From Streptomyces tricolor (GTDB taxonomy: Bacteria; Actinomycetota; Actinomycetes; Streptomycetales; Streptomycetaceae), in contig NZ_MUMF01000054.1 of NCBI RefSeq assembly GCF_002155905.1, positions 1 through 38,940 of the forward strand: DNA of 38,940 nt, written 5' to 3'. Positions 5,743-15,612 of this stretch are shown piece after piece (positions within the stretch are counted from its first letter, which is position 1; each line of letters begins with the position of its first letter). The notes beneath the pieces were generated by a model. The model worked only from the letters and a program-made list of their open reading frames with translations. It was not told the origin of the DNA and searched no databases. A program made the translations under genes and the position numbers.

Positions 5743-7665
5743 TCAGCGGCGGTACAGCTCCTCGATCCGCTCGGCGTACGCGGCCGTCACCGCGTGCCGC
5801 TTGACCTTCAGCGAGGGCGTCAGCAGCCCGTTCTCCTCGGTGAACTCCCCCTCCACCAGTGCGAACGCGCGGATCGACTCGGCGCGGGAGACGGCCTCGT
5901 TGGCGTAGTCGACCGCCTTCTGCACCTCGGCGCGCAGCCGCTCGTCGCGCACCAGCTCGGACAGCGGGGTGTCCGGGGGCAGCTTCCGTACCGCCAGCCA
6001 GTGGGCGAGCGCCTCCGGGTCCAGGGTGATCAGGGCGGCGACGAAGGGCCGGTTGTCGCCGACGACCAGGCACTGGCCGACGGGTGAGCGGCTGCGCAGC
6101 CGGTCCTCCAGGACGGCCGGCGAGACGTTCTTGCCGCCGGAGGTGACGAGGATGTCCTTCTTGCGGCCCGTGATGGTGAGATAGCCGTCGTCGTCCAGCG
6201 CGCCCAGGTCGCCGGTGGCGAACCAGCCGTCGTGCAGCACGGCGTCGGTGGCGGCCGGGTTGTTCCAGTACGACCCGAAGACGATGCCGCCCTTGATCAG
6301 CACCTCGCCGTCGTCGGCGATGCGCACGGACACGCCCGGCACCGGCCGGCCGACCGTGCCGGGGCGGGGGCTGAGCGGGGGCACGATCGTGGCGGCGGCG
6401 CTGGTCTCGGTCAGGCCGTAGCCCTCGTAGACGACGATGCCGGCCGCGTGGAAGAACAGGTTGAGGTTGCGGTCCAGCGGGGAGCCGCCGCTGACCGCGT
6501 ACCGCATCCGGCCGCCCAGCTCCTTGCGGATGCGGCGGTAGACCAGCAGGTCGTACAGCGCCCAGGCGGCGTACAGGCCGGGGCCCGGTCCCTTGCCGGT
6601 GCCGAGGAAGCGGCGCAGGTGGGCCTCGCCGAAGCGGACGGCGATCCGCTCGGCGCGGTCGAAGGAGGCGGCCCGGCCGATCTTCTCGGCGGTGGCCCGC
6701 CCGGTGTCGTGGATCTTCTCGAACAGGTACGGCACCCCGACCAGGAACGTCGGCCGGAACTCCTTGAGCGCGGGCCGCAGCTCGTCGGGCCTGACGCTCG
6801 GGAAGTGACCGGTCTCGATCCGGGCCAGCAGGCAGGCCAGTTGCAGGGTGCGGCCGAGGATGTGGGCGAGGGGCAGGAAGAGCAGGGTGGACGCGGTCCG
6901 GCCGGTGACGGCCTGGAAGACCGGGTGCAGCAGCTCGACGGTGTTGGCGGCCTCGGCGTGCAGGTTGGCGTGGGTGAGGACGCAGCCCTTGGGCCGGCCG
7001 GTGGTGCCGGAGGTGTAGCAGAGGGTGGCGACGGTGTCGGGGGTCGGCGTGGCGCGCCGTTCGGCGAGGTCGTCGTCGGGGACGGCCCGGCCGAGGGTGG
7101 TGAGGTCGGCGAGTGCCCCGGCGTCCAGTTGCCACAGCCGGGGCGGGTGCGGGTGGCCGGCCGTGGCGGTGGTGACCGTGGCCGCGTTCTCGACGGTCTC
7201 GGTGACGGCGAACCGGGCGCCGGAGTCGCGGACGATCCACTCGACCTGCTCGGCGGAGGAGGTCGGGTAGACCGGCACGGACTGGCCGCCGGCCGCCCAG
7301 ATCGCGAAGTCGAGGACGGTCCACTCGTAGCGGGTGCGGGACATCACGGCGACCCGGCCGCCCGGTTCGAGTCCGGCGGCGATCAGTCCCTTGGCCACGG
7401 CGGCCACCTCGGCGGCGAAGGCCGCGGCCGTGACCGGGCGCCAGGTGCCGGTGCGGTCGCGGCGGCGCAGCAGCACCGCTTCCGGGGTCTCGGCCGCGTG
7501 CGTGAACGGCAGGTCGGCCAGGGAGCCGGAGGTGAGCGGGGGTGCCAGGGGCGCGGCCCGCACCTCGCGCACCGCGCCGGTGGCGTCCCGGACGATCTCC
7601 ACCGTGGCGCGGTCCACGAGATCGGTCCGCTGCCGTGCCCGTTTCAGATCCCTGCGTACGCCCAT
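5743..7665 (-). CDS. fadD: Long-chain fatty acid--CoA ligase (AMP-forming)
   Basis: 640 residues from ATG at 7665 with GGGAG upstream. It is an ANL-superfamily adenylate-forming enzyme: P-loop-like 'YTSGTTGRPKG', 'FLPLAHILGR', 'YGLTETSAAAT', 'GWFATGDLG' and the hinge motif 'GRKKDILVTSGGKNVSP', with the invariant C-terminal catalytic lysine region 'TPSLKVKR'. The length (about 600-650) and the 'ARFAVTE...QVEWI' N-terminal region match the FadD15-type long-chain acyl-CoA synthetases. It activates free fatty acids to acyl-CoA in the cytoplasm for beta-oxidation or lipid synthesis. It appears to be monocistronic, between the rodlin terminator and its own promoter. A 16-bp palindrome sits inside that promoter (7714-7729), pointing to control by a dimeric regulator, perhaps TetR type. 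Confidence 0.93.
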   Translation of the reverse strand: MGVRRDLKRARQRTDLVDRATVEIVRDATGAVREVRAAPLAPPLTSGSLADLPFTHAAETPEAVLLRRRDRTGTWRPVTAAAFAAEVAAVAKGLIAAGLEPGGRVAVMSRTRYEWTVLDFAIWAAGGQSVPVYPTSSAEQVEWIVRDSGARFAVTETVENAATVTTATAGHPHPPRLWQLDAGALADLTTLGRAVPDDDLAERRATPTPDTVATLCYTSGTTGRPKGCVLTHANLHAEAANTVELLHPVFQAVTGRTASTLLFLPLAHILGRTLQLACLLARIETGHFPSVRPDELRPALKEFRPTFLVGVPYLFEKIHDTGRATAEKIGRAASFDRAERIAVRFGEAHLRRFLGTGKGPGPGLYAAWALYDLLVYRRIRKELGGRMRYAVSGGSPLDRNLNLFFHAAGIVVYEGYGLTETSAAATIVPPLSPRPGTVGRPVPGVSVRIADDGEVLIKGGIVFGSYWNNPAATDAVLHDGWFATGDLGALDDDGYLTITGRKKDILVTSGGKNVSPAVLEDRLRSRSPVGQCLVVGDNRPFVAALITLDPEALAHWLAVRKLPPDTPLSELVRDERLRAEVQKAVDYANEAVSRAESIRAFALVEGEFTEENGLLTPSLKVKRHAVTAAYAERIEELYRR

Positions 7666-7711
7666 GACGGCTCCCGGTGGCGGTACGGCCGACGGTCCTT
7701 ACCGGTGAGTC

Positions 7712-7739
7712 AACTTACTCGGAAGTAAGGAAAGGTCAA
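7712..7739 (-). promoter_or_regulatory. Acyl-CoA ligase promoter with palindromic operator
   Basis: Minus strand: TTGACC (7734-7739), 16-base spacer, TAAGTT (7712-7717), which fits a housekeeping-type promoter. A perfect palindrome CTTACT-CGGA-AGTAAG (7714-7729) overlaps the spacer and the -10 box. A repressor bound here would block the polymerase. The half-site resembles TetR-family operators; the protein is not encoded nearby. Confidence 0.6.
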
Positions 7740-7764
7740 TGGGGCGCGCGGGACGGGATCACGG

Positions 7765-8619
7765 CTAGGAGACGACGTCCTTGCGGGCGAAGCCCCGGAA
7801 GGCCAGGGCGAACAGCACCAGGGCGTACGTCAGGGAGAGCGCGGTGCCCTGGATCATGCCGGACCACTCGGGGCGGGGCTGCACGGCGTCGGCCCAGGCG
7901 AACTGCCAGTGCGCGGGCAGGAAGTCCCGCCAGTGGCCGAGGGCGGTGACCGCGTCCAGGACGTTCCCGACGATGGTCAGGCCGACGGCGCCGCCGACCG
8001 CGCCGAGCGGGGCGTCCGTCTTGGTGGACAGCCAGAACGCCAGTGCGGCGGTGACCAGCTGGGACACGAAGATGTACGCCACGGCCACCAGGAGCCGCCG
8101 GGCCGCCGTACCCGTGTCCAGCGCGCCGCCGGTGGGGATCTCCAGCGGCCCCCAGCCGTAGGCGGCCGTGCCGGCGGCGAGCGCCACGAGCGGCAGCAGC
8201 ACCATCGCCGCGAGGCTCAGCCCGAGCGCCACGACGAGCTTCGACCACAGCAGCCGGGCCCGCGGCACCGGCGCGGCCAGCAGATAGCGCAGCGAGGACC
8301 AGCTGGCCTCGGAGGCGACCGTGTCCCCGCAGAACAGGGCGACCGGGATCACCAGCAGGAAGCCCGCCGAGACGAAGAGGTTGACGGCGGCGAAGTTGGC
8401 GCCGGAGGCGGTGGCCGTGTCCATCAGCGTGACCTGGCTGTTCCGGCCGCCCGGGTCGCCGCCGACCGCGAAGGCGATCAGCAGCACGAAGGGCAGGACG
8501 GCCAGGATCGCGCCCATGACGAGGGTGCGCCGCCGCTTGAGCTGGCGGACCAGCTCGACCCGCAGCGGCAGGGTGCGCCCCGCCTGATAGCCGGAGGCGA
8601 CCTCGGTGAGCGTGCTCAT
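7765..8619 (-). CDS. ABC transporter permease (ABC-2 type)
   Basis: 284 residues from ATG at 8619; that ATG overlaps the upstream gene's TGA (ATGA), so translation is coupled. About six hydrophobic helices are visible: 'LVMGAILAVLPFVLLIAFAV', 'VSAGFLLVIPVALFCG', 'LGLSLAAMVLLPLVALAAG', 'LVAVAYIFVSQLVTAALAFWL', 'AVGGAVGLTIVGNVLDAV' and 'ALSLTYALVLFALAF'. The motif 'DTVASEASWSSLRYLLAAPVPRARLLWSKL' is the cytoplasmic loop typical of ABC-2 (NatB/YhaP-like) permeases that meets the ATPase. It should form the membrane half of an exporter driven by the ATPase domain of the fused hydrolase protein encoded directly upstream. The substrate is unknown. Confidence 0.85.
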   Translation of the reverse strand: MSTLTEVASGYQAGRTLPLRVELVRQLKRRRTLVMGAILAVLPFVLLIAFAVGGDPGGRNSQVTLMDTATASGANFAAVNLFVSAGFLLVIPVALFCGDTVASEASWSSLRYLLAAPVPRARLLWSKLVVALGLSLAAMVLLPLVALAAGTAAYGWGPLEIPTGGALDTGTAARRLLVAVAYIFVSQLVTAALAFWLSTKTDAPLGAVGGAVGLTIVGNVLDAVTALGHWRDFLPAHWQFAWADAVQPRPEWSGMIQGTALSLTYALVLFALAFRGFARKDVVS

Positions 8620-11267
8620 GCGGAACCTCCGATCAGGGTGAGGAAGGCGTCTTCCAGGCGGCGGTGCGGGCCGACCGAGGCGACCGGCACTTCCAGCCGC
8701 ACCAGCTCCACGACCAGCTGCTCGGCCGTGCCGCCGGGTTCGAGCCGGACCAGCAGCCCGTCGTCGGTGCGCACGGCGGAGGCGACGCCGGGCAGCGCGC
8801 CCACCTTCTCCGCCACCGGCTCCTCCACCGGTGCGGCGGTGCCGACCAGCAGGGTGTCGCCGGAGCCGACGATCTCCCGGACCGGTCCGGCCTGCACGAG
8901 CCGACCCCGGTCCATGACCACCAGGTGGGTGCAGGACTGCTCGACCTCGGCGAGCAGATGGCTGGAGACGATCACCGTGCGGCCGCCGGCCGCGTAGCGG
9001 ATCATCACCTCGCGCATCTCGCGGATCTGGGGCGGGTCCAGGCCGTTGGTGGGCTCGTCCAGGATGAGCAGGTCGGGCAGGCCGAGCATGGCCTGGGCGA
9101 TGGCCAGGCGCTGGCGCATGCCCTGGGAGTACGTGCGCACCGCGCGGGCGAGCGCGTCGCCGAGGCCGGCGATCTCCAGGGCCTCGTCGAGGTGGGCGTC
9201 CTCCGGCGGGCGGCCGGTGGCCCGCCAGTACAGCTCCAGGTTCTCCCGGCCGGACAGGTGGGGCAGGAAGCCGGCGCCCTCCACGAACGCGCCGACCCGG
9301 GAGAGCACGGACGCGCCGGGCCGGATCGCGTGGCCGAAGACGCGGATCTCGCCCTCGTCCGGCCGGATCAGACCCATCAGCATGCGCAGGGTGGTGGTCT
9401 TGCCCGCGCCGTTGGGTCCGAGCAGGCCGAGGACCTGGCCCTTCTCGACGCGGAAGGAGAGGCCGCGGACGGCGTACCGCTCGGTGGAACCGGCGTACCG
9501 CTTGCTCAGGTCCTTGATCACCAGCGGGATGTCGGCCAGCTCCGGGTCGGGTGCGGGGGCGGACGTCCGGCGGCGGGTGGTGAGCAGCAGGGCGAGGGCG
9601 GCGACCGCGCCGGCCGCGGGCAGCCACCAGACCCAGGCGGGCAGGGGCGCGGCGGCGGTGGTGACGGCCGGAGCCGTCGGCACGCTCAGGTCGCCCTTCA
9701 GGGAGACGGTGTACGTCGCCGGGGCGGCCGGTGAGGCGTAGCCGAGGTCGGTGGAGGCGAGGACCAGGCGGAGCCGGTGGCCCCTCTGCACCTCGTGGTC
9801 GATCGCCGGGAGGGTGACGGTGACGTCCTTGCCGGTCCGGGCGCCGGTCACCCGGAAGGGGGCGACGAGCTGGGCGGGCAGCACCTGCCGGCTGCCGTCG
9901 GGGCCGACGTCGTAGACCTTGCCGAACAGGACGGCGTCCTCGGCGGTGGAGCTGACGCGGACGGTGGCGGTGGGGGTGCCGGTGATGCGCAGGTCGCGGG
10001 TGAGCGGGGCCGAGTCGAACGCGGCGAACTGGCCGGGGAAGTCCAGGGAGACGCCGACGCCGAGCGCGGACAGCTGGGCGAGGCCGCCGGAGCCGCCGAG
10101 GCCGGGCAGGGCGGAGACGCCGGGCGGGCTGGCCCCGGCCGGGTTGGTGACGTGCTGGGTGCGGCCGGTGAGGGCGATGGCGCGCCGGTGGTCACGCAGG
10201 CCCGGGTAGGCGGGCGCGCTCGCGCCGCGCAACTGGGCGGTGCCGTCGGTGGAGTCGATGCCTCCGGTGCGGGTGATCCGGAACGCCGGGCCGGTGTCGG
10301 CGGACCGGTCGCCCTTCAGATACCGGTCGAACCAGGCACGCACGCGTGCCTCGACCCGGTCGGTCTCCATGTCGCCGCCGTCGTGGCCGCCGGCGATCCA
10401 GTCGACGGCGACGGGGGCGCCGTTCGCGCGGATCGCCTTCTGGGCGGCGTCGGCCTGGTCGAGGGTGAACAGGGAGTCCGTCTGCCCCTGCACGAGCAGG
10501 GTGGGCACCTTGATGCGGTCGCCGACGGCGGACGGCGAGCGCTCCCGGAGCAGCTTCCGGGCGGCCGGGTCGGGGGTGCCGGACTCGGCGACCCGGTCGT
10601 ACATCCGGCACAGCGCGGGTTCGAACTTCGCGCAGCCGCCGCCGTTGTTGAAGAAGACGCCGGCCCACAGCTTCTTGAACACGCCGTTCGGGAACAGGGC
10701 GTCCGCGAGGTCCCAGTAGGTGATCGCCGGGGCGATGGCGTCGACCCGGTGGTCGTGACCGGCGGCGAGCAGCGAGACCGCGCCGCCGTAGGAGCCGCCG
10801 GCCAGGCCCACGCGCGGGTCGCCGGGCTTGTCGAGCCGCACCTGGGGCTGCCCGGCGAGCCAGTCGATGAGCCGGGAGACGTCGGCGACCTCGCCCTTGG
10901 GGTCGTTGAGGCCGATCTTCCCGGTGGACCTGCCGAAGCCGCGCGCGGACCAGGTCAGGACCGCGTACCCGTCCCGGGCGAGGTCCTCGGCCTGCCGGCG
11001 CATGTCGTCCTTGCTGCCGCCGAAGCCGTGCGCGAGCAGGACGGCGGGGTGGCGGCCGGCGTCGGCCGGGGTGAAGTACGAGGTGTCCAGGCGCACCCCG
11101 TCGACCGCCAGGACCCTGTCGCTTCGGCGCACGGTCCGGGTGTCGTCGGAGGCGACGGCCGCCGTCCACGTCCCGGCACCGGCGAGCACCGCAACGGCGG
11201 CCACGGCGGCGGTGAGCCGACGGGGCCGCCGCAGGAAGCTCCGCAGGGCGGACAGTCGAAGATCCAT
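8616..11267 (-). CDS. Membrane-anchored CocE/X-Pro-type alpha/beta hydrolase fused to an ABC-transporter ATPase
   Basis: 883 residues. Residues 18-39 are a signal anchor. Residues 50-330 are an alpha/beta hydrolase: 'LLAHGFGGSKDDM', nucleophile elbow GGSYGG (Ser159), Asp264 in 'QGQTDSLF' and His295 in 'AGGHDGG'. Residues 360-530 resemble the C-terminal jelly roll of CocE/X-Pro dipeptidyl peptidases ('TRDLRITGTPTATVRVSS', 'VQRGHRLRLVLASTDLGY'). A second helix lies at about 544-564. Residues 580-883 are a full ABC ATPase: Walker A GPNGAGKTT (617-625), signature YSQGMRQR (about 713-720), Walker B LLILDEP and the H-loop 'IVSSHLL'. The topology is coherent: hydrolase outside, ATPase inside. No Shine-Dalgarno is visible; TACCGT at -12 to -7 of the ATG would allow a leaderless transcript. 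The gene is coupled by ATGA to its permease. The catalytic triad looks intact; the substrate is unknown. Confidence 0.85.
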   Translation of the reverse strand: MDLRLSALRSFLRRPRRLTAAVAAVAVLAGAGTWTAAVASDDTRTVRRSDRVLAVDGVRLDTSYFTPADAGRHPAVLLAHGFGGSKDDMRRQAEDLARDGYAVLTWSARGFGRSTGKIGLNDPKGEVADVSRLIDWLAGQPQVRLDKPGDPRVGLAGGSYGGAVSLLAAGHDHRVDAIAPAITYWDLADALFPNGVFKKLWAGVFFNNGGGCAKFEPALCRMYDRVAESGTPDPAARKLLRERSPSAVGDRIKVPTLLVQGQTDSLFTLDQADAAQKAIRANGAPVAVDWIAGGHDGGDMETDRVEARVRAWFDRYLKGDRSADTGPAFRITRTGGIDSTDGTAQLRGASAPAYPGLRDHRRAIALTGRTQHVTNPAGASPPGVSALPGLGGSGGLAQLSALGVGVSLDFPGQFAAFDSAPLTRDLRITGTPTATVRVSSTAEDAVLFGKVYDVGPDGSRQVLPAQLVAPFRVTGARTGKDVTVTLPAIDHEVQRGHRLRLVLASTDLGYASPAAPATYTVSLKGDLSVPTAPAVTTAAAPLPAWVWWLPAAGAVAALALLLTTRRRTSAPAPDPELADIPLVIKDLSKRYAGSTERYAVRGLSFRVEKGQVLGLLGPNGAGKTTTLRMLMGLIRPDEGEIRVFGHAIRPGASVLSRVGAFVEGAGFLPHLSGRENLELYWRATGRPPEDAHLDEALEIAGLGDALARAVRTYSQGMRQRLAIAQAMLGLPDLLILDEPTNGLDPPQIREMREVMIRYAAGGRTVIVSSHLLAEVEQSCTHLVVMDRGRLVQAGPVREIVGSGDTLLVGTAAPVEEPVAEKVGALPGVASAVRTDDGLLVRLEPGGTAEQLVVELVRLEVPVASVGPHRRLEDAFLTLIGGSA

Positions 11268-11323
11268 GTGTCAACGGTACGGGGCGGTACCGACCATGGC
11301 TGCCGACCGGGGGTTGAACGGGG

Positions 11324-11353
11324 GCCCCTCCCCCAGGAGTACGGGGGAGGGGC
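11324..11353 (-). terminator. Terminator after the APC permease gene
   Basis: Perfect 11-bp arms (GCCCCTCCCCC / GGGGGAGGGGC) and an 8-base loop, between the leftward amino-acid permease stop and the fused hydrolase start, so the two are probably separate transcription units. Confidence 0.65.
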
Positions 11354-11383
11354 TCTGTACCGCGCTCGTGGTACGGGGCGCGG

Positions 11384-12775
11384 TCAGGCCTGCGCGTCCT
11401 CCGGGATCGACACCCGCCAGTGGGTGTCGCGGCGCGGGCGGAGGTAGAGGGCCCAGTAGAGGGTGGCGACCGCGGTGATGCCGCCGGTCCACAGCAGGTA
11501 GCCGGTCTCCTGCTGGGTCAGGATGTACGTCAGGACGGCGATGAGCAGGACCGGCATCGCGGGCCACAGCGGCATCCGCCAGGCGGGCGTGTGCCGGTGG
11601 GAGCCGCGGCGGGCGAGCAGGGCGGCGATCGCGACCAGCAGGTACATGCCGGTCACCGAGACGCCGGTGACGCCGTACAGGGTGTCGAGGTTGACGAAGC
11701 AGAGGACCGCGCCGGGGACGCCGACCGCGAGGGTGGCCACCCAGGGGGAGCCGAAGCGGCCGAGCTTGGAGAAGAGGGCGTTGACCGGGCCGGGCCAGGC
11801 CTTGTCGCGGGCGGAGGCGAACAGGACGCGGGAGTTCTGGATGACCATGACGATGCCCGCGTTGATGATCGCGAGGGCCACGCAGAGGCTGACGAAGGTG
11901 CCGACCGCGGAGTTCGACCAGGCGGTGACCATGGAGCTGATGTCGCCGCCGGTCAGTTCCGCCAGGTCGGAGGCGCCCATGGTGATCGCGGCGACCGGCA
12001 CCAGGATGACCACGGCGGAGATGGCGAGGGTGGCGAGCACGGTCCGGGCGACGTTGCGGCGCGGGTTCTCCAGTTCCTCGGAGAGGTAGACGGCGGTGGA
12101 GAAGCCCTGGGTGACGAAGAGGGCGATGGCGAGCCCGGAGACGATCAGCATGGCGGTCACGGTGTCCGTGTGCCCGTCGGCGCCGGCCACCTGGAAGGAG
12201 ACCAGGCTGCCCGCCCCGCGGTGGCCGTGCGAGAAGCCGAGCACGGCGACGACCCCGGCGGCGACGACCTCCAGGACCAGGAAGACGCCGGTGATCCAGG
12301 CGTTGGCGCGCAGGTCGAGCAGGCCGGCGAGGGTGGCCAGCAGCATGACGCCGGCGCCGGTCATGGACGGGTCGAGGTGGACGAGGGGGGCGAGGTAGTC
12401 CGCCGTGCCCATCGCGATCACCGGCGGCACGATCATCACGACCAGCAGGGAGAGCACGAAGACCAGCCAGCCCGCGAGCCGCCCGGCCATCGTCGACACC
12501 ATGGCGTACTCGCCGCCCGCGCTGGGGATGAGGGTGCCCAGCTCGGAGTAGCAGAACGCCACGGCGATACAGAGGAGGGAGCCGATGGCGATCGTCAGGG
12601 CGGTGGCGGTACCGAGGGAACCGAACAGATCGGGGACGACCACGAAGAGCGTGGAGGCGGGCGTGACGCAGGACAGCGTCAGCAGCGTGCCGCCGACGAC
12701 ACCGATGGAACGCTTCAGCCCCGGTGCGGGGGCCGTCGCGGTGTCTACCACGGACTTCTGGAGCGTGTCGGTCAT
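11384..12775 (-). CDS. APC-superfamily amino acid permease
   Basis: 463 residues from ATG at 12775; an in-frame extension to 12907 has a basic, non-hydrophobic sequence and no ribosome site, so it is rejected. About twelve transmembrane helices are visible. The APC signature is clear: 'GVVGGTLLTLSCVTPASTLFVVVPDLFGSLGTATA' in helix 1, 'YSELGTLIPSAGGEYAMVS' in helix 2-3, and 'FVTQGFSTAVYLSEELENPRRNVART' in helix 6 and its loop. This is the LeuT-fold APC family (amino acid/polyamine/organocation), which imports an amino acid or amine by proton symport or exchange; the substrate cannot be read. It has its own terminator and probably its own promoter in the 436-bp gap shared with the divergent lipoprotein gene. 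Confidence 0.9.
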   Translation of the reverse strand: MTDTLQKSVVDTATAPAPGLKRSIGVVGGTLLTLSCVTPASTLFVVVPDLFGSLGTATALTIAIGSLLCIAVAFCYSELGTLIPSAGGEYAMVSTMAGRLAGWLVFVLSLLVVMIVPPVIAMGTADYLAPLVHLDPSMTGAGVMLLATLAGLLDLRANAWITGVFLVLEVVAAGVVAVLGFSHGHRGAGSLVSFQVAGADGHTDTVTAMLIVSGLAIALFVTQGFSTAVYLSEELENPRRNVARTVLATLAISAVVILVPVAAITMGASDLAELTGGDISSMVTAWSNSAVGTFVSLCVALAIINAGIVMVIQNSRVLFASARDKAWPGPVNALFSKLGRFGSPWVATLAVGVPGAVLCFVNLDTLYGVTGVSVTGMYLLVAIAALLARRGSHRHTPAWRMPLWPAMPVLLIAVLTYILTQQETGYLLWTGGITAVATLYWALYLRPRRDTHWRVSIPEDAQA

Positions 12776-13010
12776 ACGGCGGTTCCGATCGACTTGTGCG
12801 ACTGAGGGTGGGGTCGGGAGCGCTATCGCCTCCGGCGGATCGTCGTACGTTCGTCTCGTCCGCTCCCGGCGCTGCATAGAGAACCCCGACGAAAACCGCC
12901 GCGTCAATGGCCGTTTACCTACGGAATCCGCAGCTCCGGAGGGTCGAATCGAGCATCACTTTCCCAGGCCGTGACGCCCTGTAGGCGCATCCACCAAGCC
13001 CAGGCCGAAT

Positions 13011-13033
13011 GTGACCTTGCTTTCAAAGGTCAC
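13011..13033. promoter_or_regulatory. Inverted repeat, possible operator
   Basis: Perfect arms GTGACCTT / AAGGTCAC with a 7-base spacer. It lies 236 bases upstream of the amino-acid permease start and 178 bases upstream of the lipoprotein start. No tail of Ts, so an operator is more likely than a terminator. Confidence 0.4.
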
Positions 13034-13108
13034 CTCCCAGCAACCCCTTCGTCACCCGTTTCATCCCCCCAGAACGAGAACCGCAGCCAAGGTGTCAAAA
13101 AAATGTCA

Positions 13109-13129
13109 GCCGTCCGGTATTCGGACGGC
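13109..13129 (-). terminator. Hairpin with minus-strand T-tract
   Basis: Perfect arms GCCGTCCG / CGGACGGC with a 5-base loop. On the minus strand it is followed after four bases by seven Ts, the pattern of an intrinsic terminator. No leftward gene lies upstream to terminate, so it may stop antisense transcription from the lipoprotein region or act as an operator instead. Confidence 0.4.
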
Positions 13130-13144
13130 CCCACCGGATCGCGT

Positions 13145-13169
13145 CCATGTCAGACATGGCCGATAGAGT
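13145..13169 (+). promoter_or_regulatory. Palindrome and -10 box upstream of the lipoprotein gene
   Basis: CCATGTC-A-GACATGG (13145-13159) is a perfect palindrome lying immediately before TAGAGT (13164-13169), 42 bases upstream of the ATG. The location between the expected -35 and -10 would suit a dimeric regulator. Confidence 0.4.
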
Positions 13170-13211
13170 GCGCCCCGCACACAGCAGGCACACAGCTCTA
13201 GGGGTGGGGAC

Positions 13212-14033
13212 ATGAGGAAGCGGAACACCGCCGTCTGGGTGGGCTTCACGGCAGCGGCGCTGGTGGCGGCCTCCGGCTGCGGCACGGAGAGCGCGAAGAA
13301 GACCGTCAGGGCGGCCGACAAGGCCGGCCCCGCGATGGCCGCGCTGGCCCGGGCGACGGACCGCACGGAGCAGCTCGGTTCGGCCGAGGTGAGCATGACG
13401 GTCGACACCGACACCAGCGGCCCGGTCGCCATGGAGGGCACGTACTCCTGGGGCGACGGGTACGCCTTCGACGTGGAGATGGACACCAAGGCCGCGAACA
13501 TGCAGGACGTGAACCACTCCCCCACGACGCGCGTCCTGTTCGTCGACGGCGCCTACTACTACGACGTCGACGCCTTCCGCTCCGGCCCCTACCAGGGCAA
13601 GGACTGGATCAAGGTCGACGGTTCGGCCGTGTTCGGCAAGAAGGGCGCCCAGGCCTTCAGCGGGGACAACGGCAGCCCCTCCGCTTCGATGAAGGGCCTG
13701 AAGTACGCCAAGGACGTCGACAACCTCGGCACGGAGACCGTGAACGGGCAGCGCACCACGCACTACCGGGCCGTGATCGACAAGGCGGGCATGGGCAAGT
13801 TCGCGGACGCCTACGGCGAGGGCAGCCCCATGGGCGCGGCGACCGGAGCGAAGTCGATCGCCATGGACGTGTGGGTCGGCTCCGGCGACCTGCCGGTGCG
13901 GCTGAAGCAGAAGCTGGGCACGATGACCATCAGCATGGACTTCGACAAGTTCGGCAAGACGGCCGCCGTGAAGGCCCCGCCCGCCGCGCGCATCGCCGAC
14001 CTCACCGAGATGGTCAAGGAGCAGCAGGGCTGA
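13212..14033 (+). CDS. LppX/LprAFG-like lipoprotein
   Basis: 273 residues from ATG at 13212 with a G-rich ribosome site. The signal peptide ends in a lipobox (VAASGC, Cys23), so the mature protein is lipidated and tethered to the outer face of the membrane. The body has the beta-rich pattern of the actinobacterial LppX/LprA/LprF/LprG family: 'ATDRTEQLGSAEVSMTVDTDTSGPVAMEGTYSW', 'DGAYYYDVDAF', 'TTHYRAVIDKAGMGKF', 'AMDVWVGSGDLPVRLKQKLG', 'TISMDFDKFGKTAAVKAPPAARI'. Mycobacterial members bind and shuttle lipids or lipoglycans; the streptomycete role is not established. It stands alone between an intergenic region with palindromes and an 18-bp terminator hairpin. Confidence 0.8.
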   Translation: MRKRNTAVWVGFTAAALVAASGCGTESAKKTVRAADKAGPAMAALARATDRTEQLGSAEVSMTVDTDTSGPVAMEGTYSWGDGYAFDVEMDTKAANMQDVNHSPTTRVLFVDGAYYYDVDAFRSGPYQGKDWIKVDGSAVFGKKGAQAFSGDNGSPSASMKGLKYAKDVDNLGTETVNGQRTTHYRAVIDKAGMGKFADAYGEGSPMGAATGAKSIAMDVWVGSGDLPVRLKQKLGTMTISMDFDKFGKTAAVKAPPAARIADLTEMVKEQQG

Positions 14034-14040
14034 GCACGGC

Positions 14041-14081
14041 GGTGCCCCGCCTTCCCCCGGCGCGGGGGAAGGCGGGGCACC
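14041..14081. terminator. Strong bidirectional terminator
   Basis: Perfect 18-bp inverted repeat (arms 14041-14058 and 14064-14081, starting GGTGCCCCGCC and ending GGCGGGGCACC) with a 5-base loop, between the converging lipoprotein and mmsA stops. It ends both transcripts, including the five-gene inositol operon. Confidence 0.9.
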
Positions 14082-14093
14082 GTGCCGTCCGGC

Positions 14094-15596
<1,503 letters not shown>

Positions 15597-15612
15597 GCCC
15601 TAAGACTCCTTC

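Larger units (their letters stand above)
12776..13211. other. 436-bp divergent intergenic region
   Basis: No credible gene. It must carry the promoters of the amino-acid permease (leftward) and the lipoprotein (rightward). It has unusually low GC for this window in its right half and three perfect inverted repeats (listed separately). A TAGAGT box at 13164-13169 is the best -10 for the lipoprotein gene; no good -35 lies upstream of it. Confidence 0.6.
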
